Shown: positions 34,640 to 50,200 of the stretch, piece after piece
How positions within the stretch are numbered: position 1 is the stretch's first letter
Layout of the letters: each line of letters opens with the position of its first letter
Source of the DNA: Monarcha castaneiventris obscurior
Lineage: Eukaryota > Chordata > Aves > Passeriformes > Monarchidae
Length of the DNA: 64,000 bases
Assembly: GCA_026261815.1 (NCBI GenBank)
Contig: JAMPIT010000476.1
Location: 2,259,501-2,323,500 of the forward strand
Reading direction: 5' to 3'
The notes under the pieces: generated by a model
Told to the model about the DNA's origin: nothing
What the model saw: only the letters and a program-made list of their open reading frames with translations
The model's database searches: none
Translations under genes and position numbers: made by a program

Positions 34640-35200
34640 GAATGTATAATATTTTTGCGTAACAGAAGGCTTCTGTATTGAAGTATATTCAAAAAATTAA
34701 CATTGTGAAGTTTAAAAATACATCATATTGAATTTTTTTAAAACCCTCCCATTTCTGTAACTAGGTCATCTATCCATTAGCTCATATCCCTTATTGCTCA
34801 GAGATATTAATATAGATATTTTTTCATAGCATTAATCTCCTGTAATATTAATCTTTTTGTTTCTAAAATAAAACCCATTTAGCATTTGCTGGTTCATAAA
34901 AAAATACAATAATGTGATAGCCTGATTAGATGTTATTTAATTTGATAATGGTGCACCAGCAGCTAGGGGGGAAACTGTTAAATAAACATGGAAGCACTGC
35001 TCTATTAAATAACAATTAAATTATCCCCTTGTATCTATCCTTAAACAGATATCCCACTTCCTTAGCAGCGTTTTTTGGAACAAATTAATGAAATCTGTGG
35101 AATAACTCGCAAATGCAAATTATAGATGCAATTGCTTTTTGTAGTCACAGCAAAAATAGATGACAACACAACTGCCTTCGAGTTTTTGGCAAAATGTAGA
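34640..35200. promoter_or_regulatory. candidate conserved AT-rich enhancer block
   Basis: A long AT-rich but non-repetitive stretch packed with homeodomain-type words (AGATATTAATATAG, ACAATTAAATTAT, ACAAATTAATG) and a perfect octamer ATGCAAAT at 35113-35120. It looks like a conserved gene-desert enhancer. The call rests on composition and motif density only. Confidence 0.35.
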
Positions 35201-38200
35201 GGTATCCTATTGCATTGGGTAAGTTAAGGCACACATCTTCAGCTCCTCATGTGCAGAGGGAATGAACAGGGATGGCAAAGACAATCAGGACAGAGGCAGC
35301 ACTGGGGAGGACTGGTCCATGTGCACACTGCCCATGCCTTGGCTGGCCAGACTGGGAGCACGGGGTCCTCCTCCCTCCTGTGCATGTGGAGGTGCTGACA
35401 TGCCCTGACACCACCTCTGAGTCCCAGGAGGCTGAAAACGTGGAATGAAAAGATGAAAAACCTGGTGTTAGTCCTACCTATGTACTGGTTTAGGAAGAGG
35501 AAGGCTGGGAAGGCAGTGGGAAATGGAGCACGGGGAGCTGGCACAGGTGTCACACAGGATCTCAAGGAGAAGGGTTGCAGCTTTCTTTAAGGTGCTGGAG
35601 AAGTGATCCTAAAACAGGAGCTCTGAGAGGTGTCAGGGCAATTTTTGGTTCCTGCAATAACTTGCAGTCCTTGCAGAGAGAAGTTGTTGCTGTGGAGGAG
35701 TGAGCTAGTTGAGTGGGATTGGTGCTTGTTACCATGGGCGGTGCCATTCCGGTGACAAAGGTGTTGGGGAATCTTTTCCCATAGCTCCAGGGTTCCTACA
35801 GCAAACAGAGCCTGAGTGTCCGTGTGCAGTGCCGTGCCTCCGTGAGCCCTGCAGCGCTCAGAGCTGTGGTGTGTGCATCCTGTGATACCTCTGCAGCAAA
35901 TTGCATTTGCTTCAGTGGAGTTGCTCCAATTTATGCCTGAACAGAATTAGGCCTTCTACATGGTTTGGATTCAAATTATTGCTTGTCACAGCCACCAAAG
36001 TCATCTGATGTTAATTCATTGGAGTACTGTGGATTGTCTGTGCTCTCATCTTGTCTCTTACTGTCAAAGAAATATCCCCAACTGAAATGTATCCAGAGCT
36101 CATGCACAGCAGCTCGTCTTTTTTTCTTGCAACTCGGAGGAAAGGAAAAATCTTTTGTAGTACACAGTGACCAGAAACTAGCTTGTAAATCAGGTATAAA
36201 CGATAAGAACGTTTAAATAACCCTGTGCCAAAGAAATAGCTTATGAATATTCCTTGTGAGGATTATGCATGAAACCAGTTAGCAGGAATTACTGGGTTTT
36301 AGGCAGCTGGAACACATTGGTGTATATATTAAATGTTTTCTACTGATTAAGTGCAGCCTGTGTGTAAATATCTCTTCTTACCTTGCTTGCTGCTGTGTTG
36401 CTACTTTTTGGGGCTACACTATGGGGCTTCTCTTGCTCTTTGACTTGATTTTTTTTTTAAATTTTTTTTTTCCTCCAATCTCTTGTGGGTGACTAAAAGT
36501 CTTGGGAAATGATGATAGAATGTGATTAGTTTTACAAGTCTGGAGAGCTCTCTGTAGAAAGCAAGATGGGATGTGGAACAGGGTCTTAGTTTGAGGATTG
36601 CAGATACTATGTATAACCCCTGAAAACATATTCAGTATGAGAAAGATGTGAGATAAAAATTTATTATTGCATACTTTCAATAGTTTTTCTAAAAAGTGAA
36701 GAACAACTAAATTAGAAAGATGGTTTTGATGCTTTTTTAAAAAATTTCAGTTGGCTTAATATCCAATAGTTATATACTTATTTACAGTTTTAAGCTCATG
36801 CTTTGAGAAGTTTTGAAATTCAAGAGAATTTTTGTATGTGAGTCTTTTCAGACCTTGCTTCTGTTTGCATTATCATTCACATGCCCCTGGCATGCTTTAA
36901 GGGACAGTGGCTTGAATCCCATAAGAATAAAATAATTTTAAATGGCAAAGGACATGTCAAAAATGTCTATTTTATTTCATAGTAGAATAATTAGTCTGAT
37001 TTGCAGAGGAATTAAAAAATGTATTTATAGAATATTTTGCTAGGTAATGGAGAAAAGGTTAGTTTTTTGTATTATCTTAGTAAAAATATGTTATTCTGAT
37101 CAAAACATTTTAGTGTATGTTTCTCAGACATGGATGAGAGAATGGCTATTTTGGATGGCTTTCTTGTGTTCTTTTTTGCCCTTTCTTTCAGCAATAGGGT
37201 TTTGTGGCTTGAGCAGATAACTGAAATATGTTACAAATCTAACCTAGACTACTGATGAATTTCATGGCCTTGGGCAGGAAATATAAAAAAAAGAAAATTA
37301 GTCTCTGAAAATTATCTGCATGCCAGGAGTTGGAGCTTTGTGAAGGACGATCAGCTTTTTGGAAAGACCACTCAGGTTCCTCTGCATAGCACTCTGTAAA
37401 GGTGCCTCGTGTTTAGCAAACAGCTCACAAAATCCAAGGCGTGAGAATTTGGAAGTGATGTGCTAAAAATGCTACCTTGAACTTCGTCATTACATGAGAT
37501 GTGGAGAAGATGCCAGTGGGATCATTCACGGGCTTTTAATCAATTTTATCCTTTTAAGGATGTTTTCTAGCAGGTCCTGTACATCTAAAGAAGGTACAAG
37601 TGAATAGATCCTGTATTTTGGGAGTCAATGCTTGTTTACAGCTTGTCTTAGTCCTCATCCCGCTGACCTGTGTGAGCCATTCTGCCGCTGATCTTTGGGA
37701 TTTCACAGAGCAGTTAGTTCTGCAGAATTAACTGGCTCTGGTTTGCTTCAGACTGAGGTAATGGTGCTGTGCTTGGATGTATTTGGTTTCCTGAATCCCC
37801 ACTAAAGTTCACACAGAAGCGTTGCCACTGTTGGAAAAGGTGAATCAAGCAGCTAAGCTCCATTTCATTTTTCACACCTCTCTGTTTGCTTTCTCCAGTG
37901 AACACTGAACTTTAAAGGACTGTAGTAACTATTTGAAACCATTGAACGTTTCAAGATTTGGGCTATTTTGGCTGGTAGGATTCAGGAGTTGTGGCTGGAG
38001 TTGAACTGGATGCTCAGCCCCAAGTATGATGAAAGCTAAGGTACCTTCTGCTGCTGTAAAAACCCAAAACAACAACTTGGCCTAGGTGATCTCTCACTGA
38101 AAGAAGTGCTTTCAAAAGCACTCACACCTCTGTTTCTGGGCCTTCTAGAAGTGCTGAGCAATTACCTGTCTGTGTAGGCGAACAATGGCCTTAAGAAACC

Positions 38201-41200
38201 AAATGCCTCATGCATTTCATGGTATTCTCAAATAGGTAAAAGCTTGACAAAATCTTTTCAGCAGCTCTGGAACCAATGGGTTCTTAAGTTTATTTTTTAA
38301 GCATCTAAACTAACACGAAGTTGTCAGGTGGAGGATGGCTGTCCCTCAGGAGATGGGAGAGAACAGGGAGCTGTACCTTCTGTGTGAGTGTTACAGGGCT
38401 GCAGTGGCTCTGGGCACCAGAAGTCAGTAAGGTTCAGACAGCAGCATTCATTTCAAAGGTGATGTTCCCATACCATCTGGGATTAATAGATGCTACAGAA
38501 TGATTCATAAAACTGCACGGAAATGATGTATGTTTATCCAATACCTTTGGCACTCAGCACTATCCATAAAAATGTAAGTGTTCTGTTCCCTTTGAAATAG
38601 GGACTTGACAGTGTATAGGGTTCCCTGCTTCTTGTTAGCATCTCATCGAAGCTAGGAGTGGACAGGGAACATTTTAATTTCTCCTGTGTCTCAGGGGAAG
38701 GGCAGATCCCTCTACTTTCCCATTATCCTAGCCACAAAGTTATAAATGGTAATTTTTCTGCTAAAACTTCTCTTGGATGAGTTGAAGATCAACTATGCAA
38801 AAGAGCCTGGTACTCACTATAAAAAAAAATGTAAAACACAAGCACTAGAATTCTCCTTGGACTGTACTTAGGCTCTTTAAAACTACCACAAATGTTACTG
38901 AAACAAGCAACCCCAAAACAACCCCCAACATTTTAAGGCAAAACAAGCCCTGGGCAAAACTAAGTAGAGCCTCAGCATTCATTATACATTACAGGATCCT
39001 TATTCCTATAGCTGCAGGTGATCTAGGTACTCCATAGCAACAACCTTGAAGCATTTTTTAAAAAATATTGTATCATTAAAAAGTAATAGTTGCAGGGACT
39101 CTTCAAACACAATTTTAATACTTGACAGACTGTTAGAATTTTGGAAATGAAATTTTATTTTTATAGTCACTCTCATGGCAAAGATTTTTAGCAGAAAACT
39201 TCTACTCTAAAAAACCCCATAAAATAATACTTCCCAAGTGAAGGAGTGGGGTTTCTTAGAATGCTTTTTCATGCAAGCCCTATCCCAGATGGAACAGCTA
39301 CACTATAGCACAGGCAGCTTTGAGCAGTAGAGCTGGAGGGAAGCAGCTGCACAGCCTGTTGGTGCATTCAGACCCTGATTAGAAAATTGAATGAGAACCT
39401 AAAATCTGTCTGAATTAAGAATTTACATGGAAAGTCCTATTAAAATTAGCAACTCGGTCACAGGGTATTTTTGAAAAATCTCATTTTACAAGTCAGATTA
39501 AAAATCCCACTTTACAGGACCACTTATGTTTACAATGCAAGTTAAATGTCATTGAGCACCCTTTGTCAATAGCCTCAGTAAACAGAAGTGGGAGATGAGT
39601 CTAACACTTGCATTCAAGAGCCAGGGATCCAAAGTCACACACAGCCTGACATGACAGTTTTCTGGTACCTGGTGACAATCCAGAAACTGCCCTCGGGGTA
39701 ACTCTGTGATCCTGAGCTGTTTGGTCAGTCATCTGGGATGCAGGAAACCGACTGCGACATTTCTGCAGCGGAACAAAAAGAAATGGGGGAACTTCAAAAC
39801 CTCTCATGAAATAGTTATTTTCTGCCTTGCTATGTTATCCGCTAAACTTGTCCTTCTTCATTTGGAAAGCATGGATTGCTCTGCAGCTGGGGATGGAACC
39901 GAACCTGGCATGGGCTCAGGCTGGGGGAGCATGGTGTTCACCCTGGTAGCTGTGACTAGGGCTCTTCCCTGTGCATTACTCCAGGCTCAGGAGGCTAATG
40001 TGGACACTCAGCACAAGTGATTGTGCACGTGCAGGACAGCAAAGCTGTGGTCAGCTTGTTGCTTTAGCACGTTTGGTTTTAGTATATGTGAGGGGATGCC
40101 AAATCAAGTGGTGTGAATGTATCTCCAGGGCCAGAAATAGGACCCTGGTGCTGGGCTTTAAGATGGCCTCACATAACACCCGTGTTAGTGAAGGGAAGAA
40201 AAGTTTTTCCTCCCCAAAAGTTAGATGTTAGGGAAGCAACTGCTGGAGCTGAATCACTTCTGAAAGTGCTGGGAGCTCAAAACCTCAGAGGTGGTGGCTC
40301 TGGTCATGAGGGTTGCCTTTTGCTCAGGTGAGTGGGGAAAACTCATCTGGAGCTGGTTTCTGTGATGGAGGAAACGGGGCCACCTTCCTTTCAGACTTAA
40401 CTTCTGCTCTGCTCACTTCAATACACTTCTTGTTCCAGCATTAGTGTGCTGGGCAGCCGGGTAGGGACATGAGCACAGATTTTAAGTGCATTGAATATGT
40501 ACAGAACAGAGCAGCAGCAGCTGCAGCGAGCAATGCCAGAGCCCAGGCCACCAAGCAGCGGCCCAGAGCATCTGCTCGGTGCCTCCCCTGAGCACCAGTG
40601 CTGTGCTGAGCAGCTCCGTGGTGCTGGGAACAAATGGCCCTTTTCATTGACTGAGGGGCCGATGCTTCCAGAAAGCCATGTGTGGCCTGGGGGAGGCTGC
40701 AGTGACCCGGCACAGGTCTGAAAGGGAGTGTTTGTGCCAGGGTCTGATCCCTCTCCTTAGTGTGTTCCTGCTCGCTTGCAAGCAGATGCTCTCCCTGTGC
40801 TTGCACATCCTGCTTCAGAAGCTAATTCAGGGTCTGTGTGGTGAAAGCAAAGGTCTGAGAGCACTGAATGAGAATGAAGGCTGTGGTACCTCCTCAAAGT
40901 AAGCGTGCCAAATGGACTCTTAATGCCTAAAATAACTGGTTTAGTAGAACACAAAATAAAGTGCTCCTTAAACAGAAGTTCAACTGTTGCATCAGAAAAA
41001 TTATCATTTAAATGTTTTCTAAAGAAATCTCCATCTACTGGGCCTTTTCTCTTGAGCCTGCACTTCTCAGCAGTTGAGTTATGGTCTTTCCTAGCTCCTC
41101 TGGAAAACTCTCCCTCACCTCAGAAGTGGAATTGCTGGAGTGGCCACTGGCCAGAGGTGATCCTGCTCTTCCTCCTCTGCCAGCTCTGGAAATTGCCTCA

Positions 41201-44200
41201 CCATCTGTGGGGCTTGTTCAGACCACTGAATTGGCAGAAAACTACCTCAGGGAGCTTTTTAAAGGTTCTTCCAGATGAGCATGTTCATTTACTACTAGGA
41301 GAGGCGTAATTTCCCTGTCCCTTGGCACTGTGTTGTCTGACCAGGATGTGGGTGCCAGCACAAGCTGCACGGGCAACGCAGAATATACAGAGACTCATCA
41401 AAAATCATCCTTTTCCCAAACCAATATGGGACTCCTTACTGAAGCAGTCCATAAGGATGGTGGACTAATATATGTGTTGGTGTAATAAAAATCCTTGAGA
41501 ATGAAAGATGAAATCCTGGCATCATTAAAATCAGTGGAAAAATGTGCTAAATGCCATTAAGGTCTTTCACCATAAAAAGTAGGGGTGTCTATTGACCCAC
41601 CAGGATGTTCATACCTTGAACCCTTATGACTTAACAGCGATTTGCTGGTGCAGGTTTTTATTTTATTTTCTGGTAACTTAGAGAAATACCAACCTCCATA
41701 TACTACTCCATAGGTCGATGCTTCCCCTTCACCTTCCCCTTTGAACTTAGGAGAAAGCAAATGTTGCAATCAGTTTTCTCTGGCCCATAAAAAAAGGAAG
41801 TGCCCTCAGCCAGGCACACTTTAAAAGTGAAAGATCAAGACTTAAAGAGTAATATTAAGAGCACGTAGTTACCAAATGATGCAGAAGTCTGCATCTGCAT
41901 CTTAACCATTATAAACCCTGGTGCTCTTGCAAACCAGCACTTGTTTTCCCAAAGTCAGAAGAGAGCTTGTCCCTTGTTTTCCTGTTAGACCATGGGATAA
42001 GATACGCTTACCCATGTGAAGTTTAGGTTTGCCCATGCTGCATCTTGAGGCCATGTAGAAAATGTGGTCTTTCTGGGTTTTTGAGCTTAAAATCTAAAGC
42101 TGTACTCTTTCAGCTGCTGTGCTGTAGAACCAAAGGCATTCTAGTTTCAGCTTCATGGAGCCTGTGGTGACAATGCAAATGCAAAAACCTTTTGCAGGAT
42201 TTGAAATGTAGATTATATTGGTATTATATAGGACATTGGGGACATAGGAGTCATTTGGCATTGACTTCATATTGGCATATTTATAGTCACGTTTTTCTAT
42301 TTATGATCATTTAGGAATAGGATCAGGAAATGGATATTGAAACATTACTTGCCAAAAGCAAAGATGACTGAAACAGATGACGTGATCTTTAGAGTAATTT
42401 TGTACAATTGGGGAAAGAGAGGAGTAAAGGAGAAAACCAGTTTACATGTCAGTTCTGTGCACTTCAAAATAGAAAGGCCAGAAACTACAGTGAGAAATGA
42501 TCTGAAACAGTCAGCAGCATTGCTTTATTGTGAGAAATGATGATGATAAACTTGGCTACAAAGACAGTGAGAAATTTTGTGGTGTAAAAGATCACAGCCC
42601 AGAGTTACCAGGTTCACTGGACTGAAATCAGAACCGAAACTGGATGCCAGCAGAATCAGACACTTTGGCTCCACAGAAGAAAACTGGGCAAGAATAAAGA
42701 TTTTTTCATCCAAATGCCATGGCTCCAGTCCCTGACTCTGAGAAAAACATGCAGAAGAGCTTGGTTATTGTTTTCCCTGAAGATGTCTTGTACAACTTGA
42801 TAAAGCACAATAAATTGCATTTACTTATTAGGGTGTTAAGAATAGGGCAAAGCACTAGGCTAAAGATAGGAGCACAGGCTGTGGGTTTGGAGTGACCTTT
42901 TCAGTTGCTGTTTACTGCCCTGACCCAGGAAGCTGCACTGTCATTATCCTTTCATAATCCACTTCTCTGAAAAGAAACCATATTTCCTCTTTAAATCTCC
43001 ATGAAGACTACTTTTTTTAGCCCAGTTCCTTGAGCTCTTGCTATTATAACTTAAGCTAAAAACTTTTGGTAGCAGAAACTTCAAGGATAGTTGGGAAATT
43101 GGGATCAGCTGCCCTGCCAGCCTTGGTTTTCCTAAGCTAGGTGAACCACTTGCCTCTTTCTACCAGAAACCTCATCTGGCGTGAGACTCTCGTTTCCTTT
43201 ATTCTGTGTTGGCTTTACCAGTTTGTATCAGCTTCTGTGCTTACTCATAAAATGATTTTGGAACTGGTTATCACGTGGCTACTTCTGAAGTCTTTTCCCG
43301 GCAGTTTTCCTCACTTAACCAATTCCAGGTAGTTTTAGCTAATTTTGTTTAAGAAAATCCCAAGACTCTAGTGCTAACATTCTGGATGACTTCAGGAACG
43401 TTTTTCACCTAGTTTCCCCTCCTTAAGATTTGCTCTTATGAAATGAAAATCATAGAGGCCAACATTTGTTTCTTTTTCCATTTAACTAAACTTAAGCAAG
43501 TTACGATAACTGTTACATGTGCAACTCTCTTATATCATGTTTTCTAAGAGTCTAATATAACCTTGTTTGTTGGTTTGATAATTATTTCATAAAGAAATCT
43601 TCCAGCAACCATGTTCAGGAATAACTTTGTCACATCTTTATTTGAGAACAGTGGTTCACGCAAGCAAAACTAAGATTTCTCCTTATAAAATTCTTGTTAG
43701 TGTTCAGCTTCGTAGTATGAGAGTGGCTTTCAATAGTAGGTTATTGAAGTGATCTTAGCAGAACCTCTTCTCACGCTTCTTCCACATTTTGAAAAGCTTT
43801 GTATCTTTAATTACGCTGGCCCTGCTTATTTCACTATAGTTTATTACATCTTTGATAAATAATTCTACCTCCCTGTAATGGGTTTCTTACACACCTTCTT
43901 TTCTTAATGTTAGCTACAGGTATCTGTACTGGGGTTAGGGTGAGGTTCCCTTTGTTTTGAGTGTCTGTATTATGTCTTCAATTGAACACTGGCAAGTATC
44001 TCTTCATTTTTCTGTTCAAATTTCTTACATTACACAAGATGGTAAGGGCAGGCATCCATTTTCAACTACACTGAAGCTTTACATATAAATGTGGATATTT
44101 AACATCTATTGAGCAGTTAGAGCAGATTGCCCCGGGTCCAGGACTTTACATGCTCATGTGTGTGTGCATTGACTCACTGAGAGCAGAGTGGTTATGCGTG

Positions 44201-47200
44201 TGCAGGGGCTCAGCTCTGCAAGTGCAGTGGTTGCATCAGGCCTCCAGCCTGCTATCATCTCAGGTGCCCTTAAAACAGGTAAATATTGATGTGATAATTA
44301 ACTATTTCACAATAGCTATTTTACTGACTTTGTTGAAAAGCTCAGTAAACAACTCAGAGCTTGCAGAAGGATGGTTTGTTCCCTAAGATCTGTTGAACTG
44401 GAAGAAACTGTTTTTTAGAGATAAGCAACTGACCAAGATAGTGTTTGATCTGAATACTGGGGCAGCAATGTCATTGCTGTGGTCTGAGGCTGCAAGTATC
44501 TTGCTCGGTGCTGTGCAATAGGTTATTTAATCTTCCAGGTTTTGGTTCTCTGCCCAGGAGATGGAGAATCACATTTAGCTTTCTCATGATGGTAGCTTGT
44601 TGGGATTAATTTCTGTAGGCTGCTGAATTTGGCAGATGAGGATCTTCATAAATCAGACAATCTAGACGTAAATTGCAATCTGGACTCCTCCTCTGGGACT
44701 CCTTTGGAAGGCAAGTACATTGAGACATTTTCTCTTGGATTATTGTACAGCAAAACTGCTGTAGAAATACTAAGCAGTTTAACTTTTTTTAGCATTTTCA
44801 GTATTTTCTGTCTCTTACAGAGCCTATTATTCCTGATAAGATGATCAGAAAGTTGTGTTTTGAAGTGTGGACTGTTTGTTCCTCACCACAGTTGTCCAGG
44901 GCTCGTCCTGGCTTGCTCATGTGATCGTGTGCCCAGAGACCAGCTGCAGTTTCAAAGTGGATTTGCTGTGCAGTGGTAGAAATCTCTTGGAAAATAGGTA
45001 ATCTGATATATTAGTTTATATCAAACCATGAGGACTATTATTCATGCTGTTCCTGGTCTTCATCATCGTGGCTGTCAGCCTGATATCCTTTCTAATCAGC
45101 TGGGTAGACAGGGTTTAAAGCCTCAGGCGTGTATATGAAGCGGAGAAAGAAGCAGCACCCCAAGGCTGCCTGGCAAAAGCAGCCTTCTCTGTCAATGGGG
45201 AGGAAAGGAGAAGGACGGAGGTCACATTGAGGGTTTTTTTATTTTGTTGTGGGGTTGGGGGGGGGTGATGTTGATTTTTTTTTTTTTGAAGGGAAGGGAG
45301 GGGCAGAAAGGCAGTGGTGTAGCCTCTGCCTGTGTTTGATCAGGCTTAAGAAAGCACTGCACACCTGTAACGTACCTCTGTGTCCTAAACTGTACCAGCA
45401 AACTGAGATAGCCCTAAACCTGACCCTGGGGACTGTTCATGTGGCACTGTTGTCACCCAGGTCCATTTCTTAGAAATGCTTTTAACACGTGTGACTAAAT
45501 GGAGGCAATCTCTTGATGAGGTAAGCCAGTGGATTCTTTTTAATCAAGTTTTGCTGACCACAAAACCTTCCAGTCACCCCAAAAGCAGATGAAATGCTTT
45601 GGAAGAGAGAAAAATATATTCCAGATTATAAAGGTAAGATTTAAAATATGTAGCTATCTCGATAAATGGGAATACTGGAAATACTCCTGAAAATACTTAT
45701 GCATATACTTAACCTTAAGCATACCCATAATTCTATTAACTTCAGTGGGACTATATATATTTCTAAAGTGAACCACCTGTGTGTTTGAGAAGACAAAGCC
45801 ATTAAGCTTCTCTGCATGCAGAATTTGATCCTGAGACTAAGTCTTTGTGTCTCATGCTGTAAATTTACCCTGAAGCTTGCCATAAAGTCAGTGCTTTTAA
45901 AGAGTATATTTGAAGAGCTCCAGTAGAGTCTCAAGGCAGTTATAATAGTGTGTATTTGATTTACAGCATGCCATTGAATTAGAAGGGTATTTGAAAGAGG
46001 ATTTATGTTAAAATAATGTAGACAGTGATTTAGAGCATGGATTGTGGCCATAAGTATGGGCAAAACAGAAGAGTTTATTGCAGCAAACAGCTCATTGCCT
46101 TCTGCGGAAAAAACACTGAAGTAGAAAATTTGGAGATTGTCATCTTGGCTGAGTATATCTGTTAACTAAAAATACTGGTCAACACATGGCTTTTCAAAGT
46201 AAAGAGGACTTTCAACAACATTTTGTGTAACCAGCACTGGATAGAATTATCAATGAGCTGGAACAGTGATTTGGAAAGGAGAACCATGGAATCAACAAAC
46301 CAGCTGGGACGACGAATCCAAGAAATATACATTTCTTGGAAAATGACAAAGCATTCTGGCAGTAAGTGCTACAGAAGAAAGTTGATCTGAGAATTTTGCC
46401 AAATTCTTCAACAATACTGAGACGGCTCCTGAATAGACACATGCCTTGACCTGATTAGTAAACATTTGGGTTTTATACAAAAATGTAGAAATGAAATCTT
46501 AAAATAATAATTTCAAATCTTTTTTATAACTCTCTCGACTGCTCTCAGTATTGTTTTCCTAATTTCTTATTGGAAATTTAAAATGCAAGGCCAAAACATC
46601 AGCTGGCATAAATTACCTGACTGTTGTGAAGACGGGCTGATATTGATGATGTGGGGCTTAATCTGTTGCCTTGAACATGTCTACTCCCTGCCTTTAATCA
46701 TGGTCTGTTATTTTGGATTTAAGCAGATTTTAAGATACATGAGACTGCTTTGAAAAATGAAAACTTACTTTCAACGTAACTTTGAACTTCACATACATTT
46801 GTAAAGCGAAAAGCCCCTCAGCATGAGCTTGCAGTGGGAGACAGGCAGAGACCACAGTGACTCCTTTGGTGACAAAGTGCATCAGAGCGAGCACAGAGCG
46901 CTTCCTGCTGCTGCACGAAGGAGCTCTGCTGGAAGGTGCCACGGGCAGAAACGGTGGGACTTGTACAACTTTTTTGGCTTGGATTGCTCTCTGTACTTCT
47001 GTTACCAGCAGCTGATTAGAGGGTTGCCAAGCTTATCAGTTGAATTCTCAGATTCTCAGGTTCTGGTTTGTTTGTTTTTTTTAATGCTAGCTCTTGGAAA
47101 ACAAACCAGTAATGATCCTCTGTGTGAACTTGGGCTGCAGTTCCCTGCTGAGAGAATCTGGTCGGGCTGCTTCACCCATGAAAAAGATCATATTCATTCT

Positions 47201-50200
47201 TACAGCCTGAAGTCCCTGTGTAAAAGCTTCCTGGACTCACTGGGAGAGGCAGCACTGCTTTCTGTACCAGCAGCCTCATGGGTGAAGTTCCTCCCCAGGA
47301 CTGTGAGGATGCAGTGGATAAAAACTGATACGAGACAACTGCCGAGGACAGAAAGGTCTATGCAGTGAAATGATGCATGAAATATTAAGAGGGCGGTGTT
47401 TGGCAGCTTCATTAGGAGGCCAGGGGAAGCATTCTGCACACCAAGAAAGGATGAAGGCAACTGTGTCTTGGAAACTTGACAAAGAGATCTTTGTGTTCTC
47501 CTCTCTTGTTTGGTTTAACATCGTCACACTCCTCTCTCTTCCCGGAAAATGCTCTCAGCCACAGCAGAGGACCCTGTGTTTCTGTTTGGGTGGATGTGCA
47601 GGTCTCCCTCCATCCCCTACCCCTGACACACTGAATCAGTCTCCTGCTGGATCCACATGGATTCACACAAACTATGGGAGTGGACAGAGGGAGCTCTCCT
47701 GCTCTTGTTTCAGGCAGGCCGTATATTCAGCCAGACATTTCAAGATCAATTATTCTCAAATTTGAGTTTACATACAAGCTAGTGAATGAAAGAATTTGAA
47801 AACTTGAACAATTTTTTTTTTGAATGGGAAAACACAACTTTATCCCAGTGCTCAAGGGATGATGTGTTCCTCACACAGTCCAACATGGGGGAAGATGATG
47901 GCAAGGGCTCAGATGATGGAGTTCATAAATAAGTGGCAGCAGAGCTGCTCAGAGTGCTGGAAATTGAAGAAAATGAACTCCCTGCAAAAAGAAGGAAATT
48001 GACAACATAGGAATGTGGAAGAAAAGAGTAGGCCAAAGTAAATTAGTTTGACAATATTTGGGAAAATATGTCAGAATAAACAATGTTGAACTGAATGTAG
48101 TCAGATCAAGATTCCTTTTTTGGACATGAAAATTTCAAAATCATTTAGTAATATAAACTTCTTACCCCAAAGGTGGTTGCAGAGATTATTAAGAAAATGT
48201 TCTTTGAAGCATAAAATGCTAATTAACATTCTCAATGTACTTTATTAACATTACAGACAGAAAAAAAAATTTACAAATTGTAACTATTTCATAGACAGAT
48301 GAATAGGCAGTAAAATCTAAAGAGCTAAGGACAGAGAAAACCATTTTTAAGGTAAATGAATCATAATGCATTGAATCATAATGCTGAAGCAGAAGTAGGA
48401 AACAGCATGGCTGCTGCTTGTCACAGAAAATCATGATGTTTCATATGGAAACAAGAAAGTGCAACTTCTTTCGTCAGAGGGCTTTAAGAAATTTTCCACC
48501 ACTAGTACTCATCCTTTAGGCCCCTTTGCCTCTTTCTCAGGCACCTGTTGGCTCCTTTATGGTTCTGCAGAAGTAAATCCCCTGTGCTAGACAGAGAAGA
48601 CAGCAAAGGAAGCAAGGCAGCACAATGACCTTGCAGGTCACAGGTCAACCAGTGCTTGTCCCAGTTTTTTAGGATCCTATTTGCCTTGTAACCCAGCTGC
48701 AGGACAGATGTTTTCAATATAGCTTCTTCTAAAGCTCTGAGAAGACTGTAGATTTCAATTTTATGATATCAAGAAAAGTATTCTCTCTTGGCAGACATTT
48801 CCATGGCCTGCTTCGAGAAATGCTTTCTCTTAGATGCTTAACTGTGAGCAGTCACCAGGAAACAGGGATCCCCTGCTTGTCCCTCGTTGATGCAGCTGGA
48901 TTTAGTGCTTGGTTTTAAACTGAAGGGTGAGTTTAGCAAAAGAGTATCTATAGAAGCAGAACTGTCATACTTCAGTAGTTATTTTGAGTGTTACAGATCT
49001 CCTGTGTAGCTGGATACAGCAGATGGACTGGAGGGATGCTGGTTTGGTGCTTGCATTAAAGGTGGTTTGCACTGATTCTTCTGTTGCAGGGAGTGAAAGC
49101 CTGCAAGTTTTTGGTTTGAGAAGTGCAGTGAGGAATGAGTCCAAAACAAAACAGGTAAGACAAGTATCTTTACTGGCAGTGGATGACTGTTCCTCTGCCA
49201 TGTAACTGTGTGATCAAAAAAAATTTACTCCATAAGTAATGCCCAGATTCATTGAAAATACTGGTTGACTTCCTCAGCAGGCCAGAAATCATCTTACAAT
49301 AAAATGCAATATTTTATAACTTCTCTGGGTTACCACTGTTACAAGTTAATTACTGCATGATGAAAAATTTAAATTTTTCAATGATAACATTTAACAGAGG
49401 CAGTCTCAGGAAAACAGCACAGGCAATCGCAGGCATTTGGGTAAGTGCATGGGCACTGCAGTTAGACTATTGCAAGAATCCCTTACTGTATCCATTATAA
49501 AAACAACCTCTATGATGTGAGAAGATTGATAACACTCTCTACTGTACATAATTTTCATTCAGTCTCTAGATAACAAAACTGAAAAAGCGTTGCATCACAT
49601 CACAATCACAGTATATCATGTCTCCAGGCTAAACTAGAAGTCTTCCAAGGAGGTCCTTCAGTTCAAACCAAGTTTTATTTACTTAACCAATGCCTGGAAA
49701 TACCCTGCAGTTTTACTGTGGAAAGGAGTTCATTCTTTCTCTCTCTCTTTTTTTTTAAGTGTACTGAATGATTGATTAGCCCTAATTGTCATCCCAAGTT
49801 TATACACTGAAGAAAGAAGCTCCTTTTGCAAGATTCTGACTGTATTTTGTAACACATTTGAGGAACTCTCATATGGATTACATCTCCTGAGTCTGCTGGT
49901 GCCTGACATATGTTCTGTGAAAAAGAAAAATGATGTATTGTTCTGTAAAACTATTCCCTGTGTCTTCCCACTTGCCAAACTTACTATACATTATGTGAGG
50001 GAAAAAAATGTCCAAAATGTTTCAGGAAAAGTGGAACAAACAATTGCAGTTGATTGTGACAGCAATGAATATACTTATAAGTGTAAATGCTGGTACCAGG
50101 AATATTCTTTAAGCTCTCTGAAATGCTTTCACTTGGCATATTTCAGATTGCCTGGTTTGTACCCTGTGGAACAGGCCCAGCCCTGTTTATATATATAAAT

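Noticed and set aside
46318..46339. 9-bp inverted repeat (CCAAGAAAT) with 4-bp spacer
   Set aside because: Arm length is near what chance gives over the window and there is no other signal.
46823..47368. 181-codon plus-strand frame in the spacer
   Set aside because: No recognised domain, no promoter or splice context and no repeat relationship; kept only as a note in the spacer entry.
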